From the NCBI GenBank assembly GCA_002077065.1, contig NAJO01000015.1, positions 806,001 through 870,000 of the forward strand: a stretch of DNA of 64,000 bases, read 5' to 3'. Both the position numbers and the translations under genes were made by a program. This document shows positions 1-8,896 of this stretch, in pieces. This stretch comes from Cryoendolithus antarcticus (lineage: Eukaryota > Ascomycota > Dothideomycetes > Cladosporiales > Cladosporiaceae). Within the stretch, counting starts at the first letter, position 1, and each line of letters begins with the position of its first letter. Below the pieces are notes generated by a model. It worked only from the letters and a program-made list of their open reading frames with translations. It was not told where the DNA came from and did not search any database.

Positions 1-1268
1 GTGAGCATGCCTATCACGTAGCCGACGAGTGATGCGACGAAGTATGGCTTTGGAAAGGCTGCTGCTGTCAAAGTTGCAGGCTTGAGATTAGCCGGAACGC
101 CGATAGTCCAGAGTCGAGAACCGAAGAGGCCAGTCGCTGTCGTGTACTCAGCCTTCACTACCTCTGTGGTCGTCCCGTCGGCATCAGAAGTCCTGCTCAC
201 AGACTTCTGCTTTCGTAGGTAGTACATATGCAAATCGAATCTCAGCGCCAGCCCAATCACCAGTCCAGGAAGCACAATGTCGCCGAGTCCAAGCATACTA
301 TAGCTCTTGACCGGATCTGCTCCATCTTTACCTGGCTCATCTGGCCGCGGGAAAAGCAGCTTGATCGGCTGGTCCAGGTTCTTCGCCACTGTCACCATCA
401 ATGGCGTGAAGAACACCGCCCAGATATCATAAAAGAAGAGGCCGCCCAGTATCAGCGATCCTGTCGCGAAGGTCGTAGGTGACATGAGCTGCATTGCTGA
501 GTAAGAGACGGCGAAACCTTGCAAATTCGTGAGCCACCAGGGCTTGTCGATGAAGTGGTTGTAAGCAATAATGCCAGTACCAGCGATGGCTGAGATCACG
601 TTCAGCGCTGTGAGCAGCGTCCTCGAGTCCACCACATTCTTGGCGTAGAGCTTGACGCTGTACTTCTGCCTTGACAGCGCTCGCAAACTCCATAGCCGCT
701 CGGTCATAGTGTTGGAGAGTGTCAAGTTCCCAAGCCATCCAGGCAGTGGACTCTCCCTCGACTCCCGCATGCCGTCCTGCATCTCCTTCCCATCATGTAG
801 AGCCACTGCCTTCCGCTGCGAGGCTTCAGCCTTCCACACCCGTCCACTCCATGCATAGTGCCCAGGAAACACCATCCCTAAACCCAGCCCCAAGCCATCA
901 TTGATGATCTTGCCCACGCTACACAGCCCAACGCCCGCAAAGTAGTACCCAAACACCAGATTGATGACCTTAGCCCCATACCGCTTGATCGCCCAGTAGA
1001 GTCCTGCCAGTACCAATCCAGCAGTCACAGGGAATACGATAGCGTCTCTGGGACTCAGGCCCTCCATTTGCGTTGGCGTGTCGTCTCCATCGTCATCCTC
1101 GTCGTCAATATGATCTTTGGCAGGTTTGGCCGCTGTCGAAGGGCGAGACAGCGACGCATATGCGCCTGTGACTATGGGGAACAGAGCAGAGACTAGGAGG
1201 TGAATGTACATCGGAATCATCGGCCTGGTCTGGCTCGCTATCGCCAAAAGATTATCGAGGGAAGGCAT
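1..1268 (-). CDS. Signal peptide peptidase (intramembrane aspartyl protease), partial
   Basis: The frame is open from an ATG at 1268 to the left edge of the window, with no intron visible; about 422 codons are seen and the C-terminus is missing. This is a polytopic membrane protease of the presenilin/SPP family (A22B), expected in the ER membrane, where it cuts type II segments such as leftover signal peptides. The two family motifs are present: FFYDIWAVFF with Asp281 and MLGLGDIVLPG with Asp330, the catalytic aspartates on adjacent helices. The PAL motif expected further on would lie beyond the edge. An acidic loop (DDEDDDGDD, near residue 55) follows the first membrane segment, as in fungal SPPs. 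Strong family match; the only limit is truncation by the window. Confidence 0.93.
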   Translation of the reverse strand, partial: MPSLDNLLAIASQTRPMIPMYIHLLVSALFPIVTGAYASLSRPSTAAKPAKDHIDDEDDDGDDTPTQMEGLSPRDAIVFPVTAGLVLAGLYWAIKRYGAKVINLVFGYYFAGVGLCSVGKIINDGLGLGLGMVFPGHYAWSGRVWKAEASQRKAVALHDGKEMQDGMRESRESPLPGWLGNLTLSNTMTERLWSLRALSRQKYSVKLYAKNVVDSRTLLTALNVISAIAGTGIIAYNHFIDKPWWLTNLQGFAVSYSAMQLMSPTTFATGSLILGGLFFYDIWAVFFTPLMVTVAKNLDQPIKLLFPRPDEPGKDGADPVKSYSMLGLGDIVLPGLVIGLALRFDLHMYYLRKQKSVSRTSDADGTTTEVVKAEYTTATGLFGSRLWTIGVPANLKPATLTAAAFPKPYFVASLVGYVIGML

Positions 1269-2118
1269 GGTGGGTGGTCGAGTAAGCGTCGATCACTAGA
1301 TGAGGAGCGAGTATCCAGGATGGACGGCACGAGCGTGCGGAGAGCTGGTGGAGGAAGGCACCATGCAGTACCAGTCAATGAGTTAGTACCTTAAGCCGAG
1401 ATAATGCGGTGAGTAGTCGAGGACATATCTGTGTGTGTACGAAGAGGTCAGCATGTGATTATTTAAAGATCGACGAGGAATGACGCGGATCGCGCCTGCG
1501 CCTAAATTTTGACGCGCAAGTGACACGAAGCTACGGTATCTCTTCCATAGTCATAACTGGAAAAACAGCATCGCCTCTCCAGATGTCGGGCTTATAGGCT
1601 GTGCTACTACAGAGCCAGTCGCGCAAGTGGATCGCGACGCTGTTGGAACCGTGAGAGACCTGGGTAAAAGGCAATATGTACTTCTGATGAGCAATGTTAG
1701 CCGCAACTATGGGTTCTCCAATGTCGCGAATTGTGGTACGGTATGCATTCAGCTACACTGCCGACTCACTCCGAGCTCAGGATGCCCAAACTGCTGTCGT
1801 AGGAAGATCAGGAAAGCAGTAACCCAGCACCAACGCCACGCTCCCACATCCCAGCCTTTCAATCTCCCGCACTCATCACCTACCCCCAAACGGCCCATAC
1901 ACAGCCTCATGCTCATACCGATCCCGCTCCTGCTTCTTCTCCTCCAGCTCGCGCTCGATCGCCTTTCTCTCGTTCCTCACCTCCCTCGCCTCCCTTTCTT
2001 GGTCTCTCTCCCTGCCTCCGCCTCTGGTCTCCCTCCTACGCTCCCCACGCTTCTCAGCATACTTAGCCCTCAGCTGCTCGCCCAGCGGCACCAGCCGCGA
2101 GATCTTGTCCTCGAAATG
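1269..2118. other. Intergenic region between the SPP gene and the glycine-zipper gene
   Basis: This stretch carries the 5' side of the SPP gene and the 3' side of the next minus-strand gene. From 1269 to about 1875 I see no gene, RNA or repeat. From 2118 down to 1876 on the minus strand there is an open, highly charged frame continuing the neighbouring gene beyond its stop codon (see findings). The plus-strand open frame at 1627-2364 is proline/leucine-rich antisense of that charged sequence and is not supported. Confidence 0.5.
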
Positions 2119-3596
2119 CTACTCCGTAGGACCGGTCTCGACCGTTCTGGCAGCGCTCGGGCGGTCGCGGTGGCTGTAGTCGCGGGAGTCACGGCGGGCG
2201 CGGTCGCGAGAATCGGAGCGGCGGTGAGGGTCTTTGCGGCTGTGATAAAAGTTATTAGTGTCTGTAGAGTGAGTGGGGAATGCAGTGGGGAAGGGTGGTT
2301 GAAGCGGAGTGATCGGCTCTGCCAGGCAGCATGGCAGAGACGATCACGAAGGGCATGCTTGTAGCCTTACCCGACTTTCTCCTGCTTCATCGCCTTCGCG
2401 TCCCTCCGATCTGACGAAACGAAACGGTCATTAACGAACCTTTCCCTGGCTCCAAAAGCGTTAGCGCCCACACCACCAAGCACAGCCCCAATAGCAGCAG
2501 GCAACGGTCCCTTTCCCATATCTTTCCCAATGGCTGCGCCAGCCAGCGCTCCTACCCCACCATAGCCCAATCCCTTCTGTGAGGTATCGAAGTTCTCTTT
2601 CATGCGTGACAGGGACTTACCACGAGACTTCGTGCGGGAGGAGGGGTGATCTGAAGGGCGTCGACGCTCGCTACGCGTGCGGCGGGGACGGGAGTCGTAG
2701 CTGTCGTAGGAGGGGGAGCGATGACGGGGGACGAGGACGCGGGCGGGTGGGATGTAGCCTGTGTCGTATTCGGAGGGAGAGTAGGACCGGCGGCGAGAGT
2801 CGTCGTAGCCAGACTCCGGGTCTTCGGCGAAGCGCGCAGTTCCAGCGCCGGCTGTAGAAGCGGGCGGGCTGAAGGCCGCGCCGACTTGGTTCATGCTGTT
2901 CGGCTGGACAGAGCCAGTGACGGATCCACGCGTTGCATCTTCGCCGTAGAGGTGCGCGTAAGGCACGTACTTGCCAGCTCCTCCGGTTGCCGGTGGGTCG
3001 CTGCGCTCTCGCTGGCCATGCGCCGCAGCTGCAGCCCCAGCAGCAGTCGCGGCCGCAACGTACTCTTTGCCCCTCCCGCTGTCGCTTCCCAGAGGAGGCG
3101 CCTCATACCTCCCCTCTTCCTCGCGTCTGCCTCGTGCACCATACCCGTCCTCGTACCCATACCGATCGTCATCTCTAGGATCATACCGCTCCTGTCTTCC
3201 CACGTGCTGTCTGCCCATATGCTTCGGTCGATCGCCGTCAAAGTACGGATCCCCCTCATCATCACCCCCGTCCACAGAGCTAGCGCCTCGGCTATACCTC
3301 TTCGGCGCCTGCCCATTTGTCGCACTGCGCCTCATGCCATACCCATCGTCATTGGTGTTGTATTTGCGACTGCGATCCTCGTACTCGTCACTGTAGCGTC
3401 GGCGTCTGGGCTCCTCTCTGCGATGATCGCGCCCGCCACCGCCACTCCTGCCATGCCCATCGCGACGTCGAGAACGCTCACGCTCGCGGCGCGCTTCCTC
3501 CTTCTGCTTGTAGAAGCCTCCAGGGACTTTGTCGAACCACTGGTCAGGGATCTTGTCGGCGCCGTACATAACGCCGCGGAGGATAAGTTTCTCCAT
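2119..3596 (-). CDS. Charged, disordered protein with C-terminal glycine-zipper segment
   Basis: Two exons: 3596-2371 and 2239-2119; the intron (131 bp) has donor GTAAGG, branch-like CACTAATAAC and acceptor CACAG. Product about 448 aa. The start is the ATG at 3596; the frame upstream is open only by a TTG. The N-terminus (MEKLILRGVMYGADKIPDQW) looks folded. Then comes a long Arg/Asp/Gly/Tyr-rich disordered region, and near residue 365 a Gly/Ala-rich hydrophobic stretch (GVGALAGAAIG, then AIGAVLGGVGANAFG) of the glycine-zipper type seen in fungal DUF3824-like proteins. The second exon adds an Arg/Ser/Asp tail ending in TGPTE. The frame stays open for 80 further codons after the TAG, so the C-terminus may be truncated. 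Function unknown; membrane association is only suggested by the glycine zipper. Confidence 0.72.
2240..2370 (-). other. Intron of the glycine-zipper gene
   Basis: On the minus strand the intron starts GTAAGG at 2370 and ends CACAG at 2240, with a good branch site (CTAATAAC) 20 bases before the acceptor. Splicing joins GG|C and keeps the Arg-rich frame. Without splicing the frame stops at once (TAA at 2369-2367). Confidence 0.7.
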
Positions 3597-4080
3597 CGTC
3601 GACAAGCGAGTGTGATGTCGCAGGGGAGATCAGGAAAGGGGTAAGGATTGTGATTGAAGCATTGCGCACTTTTTGAGTGAAGTCGGGGAGTGAGATGTTT
3701 GGAAGAAAGAGCTGTGTGAAGGCGCGTGACGACAAGGACGTCATCGAGCATTTGACGGGCGCACTTACCTTTGCTCTGACTAACGGCAATTGCTACATCG
3801 CCAGCGCATACCCGTGCTAGAGAATTGCGGTGTGTAAAGAAATAGCTGGCATATGCTTGCACAATAGAGGAAGAGGGAGGGTGTCACGGGCAGATATATC
3901 GATTTCCGAGCCTGAGGGCCGTGCTCTGGGACTTCCGGTGTGAAGGTTGCCTTGGTGCCTTGGCGTCGTATTATTGCACTGAGAATCAGGGAAGTTACAT
4001 TCAGGTTAACTGTCCACTCCATTCAGCTAGCACAAAACAACAAAACATCATCTTGCCAGCGTGAACACTGGCAGAAGCTA
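3597..4080. other. Intergenic region upstream of the glycine-zipper gene
   Basis: About 480 bp between the glycine-zipper gene start and the tRNA. The open frames here on the minus strand are short and have no recognisable content. An A-rich stretch at 4034-4046 gives T4 runs on the minus strand, some 35-45 bases downstream of the tRNA, which could serve as the Pol III terminator. Confidence 0.4.
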
Positions 4081-4181
4081 TGTCGCTTCTGTGGATCGAA
4101 CACAGTACCTCCAGATACCGCACAGCATGCTAAACCGAAGTGAACTTCAGTCTGGCGCTCTCCCATGTGAGCTAAAGCGAC
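4081..4181 (-). tRNA. tRNA-Phe (GAA) with a 28-nt intron
   Basis: Read on the minus strand, the 5' end GTCGCTT at 4181 pairs perfectly with AAGCGAC near 4082, giving a 7-bp acceptor stem and discriminator A. The D arm is GCTC...GAGC. The anticodon arm is CCAGA-CTGAAG|intron|A-TCTGG with anticodon GAA, and the T arm is CTGTG-TTCGATC-CACAG. The intron sits at the standard place, one base after the anticodon, and is 28 nt, so mature length is 73 nt before CCA addition. Internal A and B box promoters are the D and T arms themselves. The secondary structure leaves little doubt. Confidence 0.95.
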
Positions 4182-4316
4182 TTAAGAACACTCTTCAAAA
4201 TTTAAACATATGACTACTACACATGCTGGTTATCCTGCGCCTCTCGCAACGCCTCCCGGATAGCAGATGCGTTGAAGTCAATATCTCTATGCTTCTATGC
4301 TCTACCGTCAATCCCA

Positions 4317-5053
4317 TCATTGCACTTTCCCCTTCCCCTTCGCGCTAAGCAACGTCAAGAACACATTCCATCCCACGCCCACCAGACTCCCAAACGTTGT
4401 CCTCGCCTCCACCGGTACCAGAGTAAGACTTATCAGACTGACAGCGGGCCACAACTTCTGGCCGGCAAAGATGAGTGGCCAGAAGCCCTCTCGAGTCTGC
4501 TGGAGTCCGGCTTGCCAGCCTTGCCCACGAAGAACCGCAATCCCAAGAATGAAGATGACAGTGTTGAACGATGCGCCGAGCGTTTGATCCAGAGTGAACT
4601 TAATAGCCGTGTTCTTAACTTTGAGCGAGCGCTTCGTTTTCTGGACGTCTGGCGCAGAGGCGGAAGTCACTGCAGCTGCATTCCGAGACTTGAGCGAATC
4701 TGGTGGCGAGCGGCCCGAGGAGGAACCAGTGACGACTTCTTCAATGAGCTTCTCCTTTTCCCGGGGTGGGAGTGAAGTCGCGTAGCCAGGAAAGGTAGCC
4801 TCGAGCCAGGCTTGCCAGAGATAGTTCGGAGGGCAGGCGAGGAAGGAGAAGAGTGCGAAAGTCAAGACATCAGTCATTGAGATGTTGTAAGGGATCTAAG
4901 AATGAAGGTAAGCGACTTAGTAAGGTAACATCACAAAGTTCATTGTGGCGTTCGTACCTTCGCATTGTAGCACGTAAGTAGCTGGCCGAGCACATTGCTC
5001 AATGCGCTTAGAGCTGTGGCCTGTAGCGTCGCTGTCGCGATTGGAGAATCCAT
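4317..5053 (-). CDS. Mpv17/PMP22-family organelle membrane protein
   Basis: Two exons: 5053-4958 and 4895-4317, with a 62-bp intron (GTACGA ... TTCTTAG), product 224 aa. The first exon supplies MDSPIATATLQATALSALSN, which resembles the usual family N-terminus in which a short helix precedes the first membrane span. The second exon has the family's hydrophobic helices (for example LTFALFSFLACPPNYLWQAW) and the C-terminal region AIKFTLDQTLGASFNTVIFI, close to the conserved core around the third helix. The C-terminus is basic (KGKGKVQ). Mpv17/PMP22 proteins form pores in the inner mitochondrial or peroxisomal membrane; the sequence alone does not say which. Length is normal for the family, and the splice reconstruction keeps the frame exactly. 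Confidence 0.85.
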
Positions 5054-5569
5054 GGTGTGTGTGACAGTGAATACGATTGTGGTGGAATATCTTCACCAGC
5101 TGGAGAATATTATATCGCGGCTGTTGTCACACAAATCCGCCGTGTTGACAATCTCGCCCGATGACGAAATGCTCGATGTGGCATGCGCTGCCATGTGGGA
5201 GTGACGTCTTGCGCAATGGACGGTCCGTGGAAACGAAGAAGCTTGATATGCATGTCAATGCAGCGAAGGCTGTATGAAGCAAACTCTAGTACTTCTGCCT
5301 CTCCCAATATATGGAACGCGGACAACGCTCTTCTTGACTTGCCCTCGGTAGTGAAACTTCGCATAGATCTATTCACGAGAGCCCAGAGGCTAGGGCAGAC
5401 AAGCTCTGCTCTCTCCTCTCGAGGTCGAGTGTCAAGCTCACCATTGCAGATGCACTTACACTAGCAAGGGAGAGGTCCGCTCCTCAAAGAAGGGAATGCA
5501 GACCAAATGAGATCCAAGTGTGCAGCGAGAGTGGAATGCAAACATCTATTCCCCATACGTCGCGGTCAC
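5054..5569. other. Intergenic region
   Basis: About 515 bp holding the promoter side of the Mpv17-type gene and the 3' side of POP1. I see no open frame with recognisable content, no tRNA and no repeat. Confidence 0.4.
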
Positions 5570-8437
5570 TTATACCACCTCCCACGTTCCCAGCCTACCC
5601 ACACTCTCCCCACTGTTCCTGACTACGCAGTACCTCCCCTCTTCACCTTCTGTCATATTTCCACCCCTTTCCATAACCCTCCTAAGCAACAGACTACCCA
5701 CCCCAACGCCCTTCCCACCACCCAAGTCATAGTTCCCACTAGTCACAAACCCGATCATGTCCTCCTCACCCGGACAAGCAGGGTACTTTCCCTCTCCCAC
5801 TCTCGGTGGCTCAAGCAGCGAAGCAGCTAGTATGCGCCTCTGTTCGTGAGATGGGAGAGCAGCGAGACTGGCTCTGTCTGGTAGTGTGCGGGTTGCGGAT
5901 TTGGGTGGCTTGTGGCGGGGATGTAGGGCCAGCCAAGCGGCTCGCTGGGTAGGCGAGGCTGGCAGGCGATAGATCCTGGCGCAGGTTGTGGGTAGACCGC
6001 GGGTGAGGAGATTGACGTGGATTGTTATGAGGGCGTTCGTTGGGACTTCGGGCGGGAGCGCGAGAGTCTTGAGAAGGGCGTGGGCTTGCGCCGAGGAGAT
6101 GTGCTGGAGATGTGCCGGGGGCTCGCTGAGGAAGGGTGGCGGAGGGAGTACCGGCTTAGTGATTGGCGCTGCTGTGGCCGCTGACGGCCCGGTGTCTTTG
6201 CCAGGCGGACGGCCCTTCGCCGTGGTGGTGTCTTTCGTCGTTGTGGCTTCTGGTACTGCTGGCGGGTCAACATCCATCGCCTCCCCACCAACATCCTCTG
6301 CAGCGATCTTCGGCCCGTCCACCAGCCTCGTCCAATCGCAAGCCCACCCCATTCCCATCTCACCCTTCTTCCCATCCCCCAGATCGACAGCCTCCCAGCT
6401 AGTCCTCTTACTCTTCGGCCGCTTCTTCCAGTCTTCAAATCTCCTCCCCGCTTCCTTCAGCTCCCACTCCCAACCTGCCTTGGTCCCTGGAAAGTCGCCC
6501 GGGAACCACGGCTGGCCCCTCTCCAGCATAAGCTGCCTTTGCTCGTCTTGCCCGCCGAAACGCGGCTGCTGGCCAGTAGAGAGAGGAGTGTACATGAGAC
6601 TATACCACACCGGTTGCACGCACTTCCATGGGAGAATGAGGTGCCAGGTAGCTTGTTGGGATCTGCCTTTGGGATTTGAAGGTGAGCTGAAAAGTAAGAC
6701 TGAAATCTTGGGGTCCTTCAGGACAGGCTCGGGGTACTGTCCTGCAGTTGCAAGCGTTTTGCGGCGATTTACGGCTTTCTGGCTGGGAAGAGTCGAGGAT
6801 GCTGAGAGGCGGGTCTTGCGGTCGAAGATGCCTGACGAGGGATCGTGCGAGTCCGGCAGCCAGGTCGCGATAAGCTCCAGTAGCTTCTGCTGTGTTTCAG
6901 TAGTATTGATGAACTTGACAGGGCGAGGCGGATGGTGGAGTCGAGGGTCTTGTATCGTGAGCGGCAAGAGAGCTCCAGTCGGTAGAATGGCTGGGTTTGT
7001 GAGTCCAGCGAGGCCCGTGAATGTTGTGGCGATGGGATCGACACTCGCATGGTTCGTATCATCAGTAAGATTGCTCGGCCACAACGCACTCAGCAGTGCT
7101 TCCGTTGATGCTGGACCGATAACATCGATCCCACCGATCTCATACCTCAGGTCCTCTACCATAACCGCTGGCTTTGCCACCTTGCCAAGCCGAAGTACCT
7201 CCTTCCACAGCCGGAAGAAGGCCGATGGATGCACGCGGAGGAAGCATTGCCGCTTTCGTAAGTCTGCCGCGCCTTTTCCGTCTGATGGACACCACAAGAT
7301 TACAACAGGCGCAATCGGCGCCAATGGTGCTTCTCGCTCGTGCAGCAAGGAGTCCATCGCCCTCTTGCCCTCTCTCCACTTCTTACCTTTCGCGCCGAGA
7401 GCAGCACTGTCAACGCCGAGCGCTCTCAGCATCCCTACAATACTAGCCTCCCGACCATGCAGAGCGATCGTAGAGACATAGCTGGCGTCCCAGCACACTG
7501 CGCCGCGCTCGCTGGCGGCTCGATGCGTTGGCCGATAGCTTTTCACAGTCGGCGTAAGGGGTAGTGAGAACCTCCACAGAGGTTCTTTTGGCGGTGTCAT
7601 GCGAGCGCGCTTGGCGTGGAAGAGATGCGTTGGCAGCCACGACTTGTCTTTCTGGCGTTTGCGAAACTTGACTTTGGGGACTGGCGGATCGGCGAGAGCC
7701 GCTTTCTTGGGCTTTGGTTTGCGTGTCTTGAGTTGTCCAGGCTTTGGCGGAGGAGCTGGGGTTGTAGATAGCTGAGCTTGGTCGACGATAGGCTTGACGG
7801 TGACACTTTCGTCCTTTGCCTTCTCGGCAGCAGCTTTCCGCTTTGTACCCAGAGCTCGTAGTTTCTTCGCGGTCTCAAGTCGAAGTCGCATGTGTCTCGT
7901 CGGCTTCTTCCGCCTAGCAGCCCCAGTAGGAGTCTTGTCATCCTTCATCTACGAGAATGCGTTAGCCACCACGCCTATCTACGCCATGACTCGGCACACC
8001 CACCTTCATCCCCGGCCTTCATCAAAGCAGGAGCGACAACATACCTCCCTCTTCGCCCTCTCCTGCAGCCTCTTAGGCACTTTCTTAACATTATGGCTCG
8101 CAGTACGCCTCCTCAGCTCCTTGGGCACTTGCTGGAAAGCCCGCTTGGTGAGAGCCTTCTTGCTTCGCACCAGTCCCTGCTCCAGCGCCCGGATCTCGTA
8201 CTCGCGCGACTTGACGAACCTGTCCACGTCGAGCTCGCCATGCTTGAAGGCTTTCGAAGTTGTTTGGGTGGCGAGAGTGCGCGCATCGCGGATCTTGGAG
8301 GTCTGATTGCTTAGTCCATTGGGTCGAGGCTTCTTCGAGGGCCCATTGGAGGCATTGGTCGCAGAGCTTGGGGGATCCTTGCGCTTCTTAGACTGCTGCG
8401 TCGTAGCCTTAGCCGGTGGGGGTGCTTTGGGCGGCAT
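5570..8437 (-). CDS. POP1: RNase P/MRP protein subunit POP1
   Basis: Two exons: 8437-8045 and 7948-5570, intron 96 bp (GTATGT ... CTCGTAG), product 923 aa, close to yeast Pop1 (875 aa). POP1 is the largest protein of nuclear RNase P (tRNA 5' maturation) and RNase MRP (pre-rRNA cleavage). The POP1 N-terminal domain reads across the splice: YEIRALEQG, FQQVPKELRRRTASHNVKKV, then AKRE|MKDDKTPTG and RHMRLRLETAKKL. The central POPLD domain is clear (WHLILPWKCVQPVWYSLMY, RGQPWFPGDFPGT). The C-terminal part contains an Ala/Pro/Thr-rich spacer before the terminal domain (LTRGLPTTCARIYRL ... PSHEQRRILA ... DMIGFVTSGNYDLGGGKGVG). The correct frame on both sides of the intron and the full set of domains make this secure. 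Confidence 0.95.
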
Positions 8438-8896
8438 CTCTGTGCAGTCAAGCGGCCACCTCGCCGTCTCACCACACGATAATGTCGCGAGCCCCTAGTG
8501 GCTTGCTCACTCTCATGGATGCAGATCTCAAAAGTGCATCTGCAGTGACGCCACAGCTGGCAAGCAAGCTTTTGTCGCGTGTCGCGTTTCTGCACTCCGC
8601 AATAGTGGCTGAGACAATCAATGTTGCATGAACCTGGGCCGCATCTCGACTCGAAACCTGTTGCGTCCTCCACATGCGACGTTATGGTGTATCACACGCC
8701 TAATTGTACTGATTGCACTGCCCATGAGAGACCAACTTCCAACACGCTGACTATGCGCTGACGACCGTACTGCCTTGGCCAGGACTGCGCCACTTCCATC
8801 ATCTGTGAGCATCTGGCATGGACTGATTGATCCTGGGCTACGTTCGTTATATGTTCATACATCACTCGCTATTGGGAGGAGATAATAAGCAAAGCC
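8438..8896. promoter_or_regulatory. Divergent promoter region of POP1 and the SKT5-like gene
   Basis: The two genes are transcribed away from each other from this 459-bp stretch, so it must contain both promoters and 5' leaders. I see no clear TATA box and no other gene. The call rests on gene orientation only. Confidence 0.5.

Noticed and set aside
1627..2364. Plus-strand open frame of 245 codons
   Set aside because: It begins with a non-ATG codon, is Pro/Leu/Ser-rich low complexity and is antisense to the charged minus-strand gene.
2721..3644. Plus-strand open frame of 307 codons
   Set aside because: Antisense of the Arg/Asp-rich minus-strand gene; Val/Ala/Arg-rich with no domain.
5988..7481. 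Plus-strand open frame of 497 codons
   Set aside because: Antisense shadow of POP1, whose domains are clear on the minus strand.
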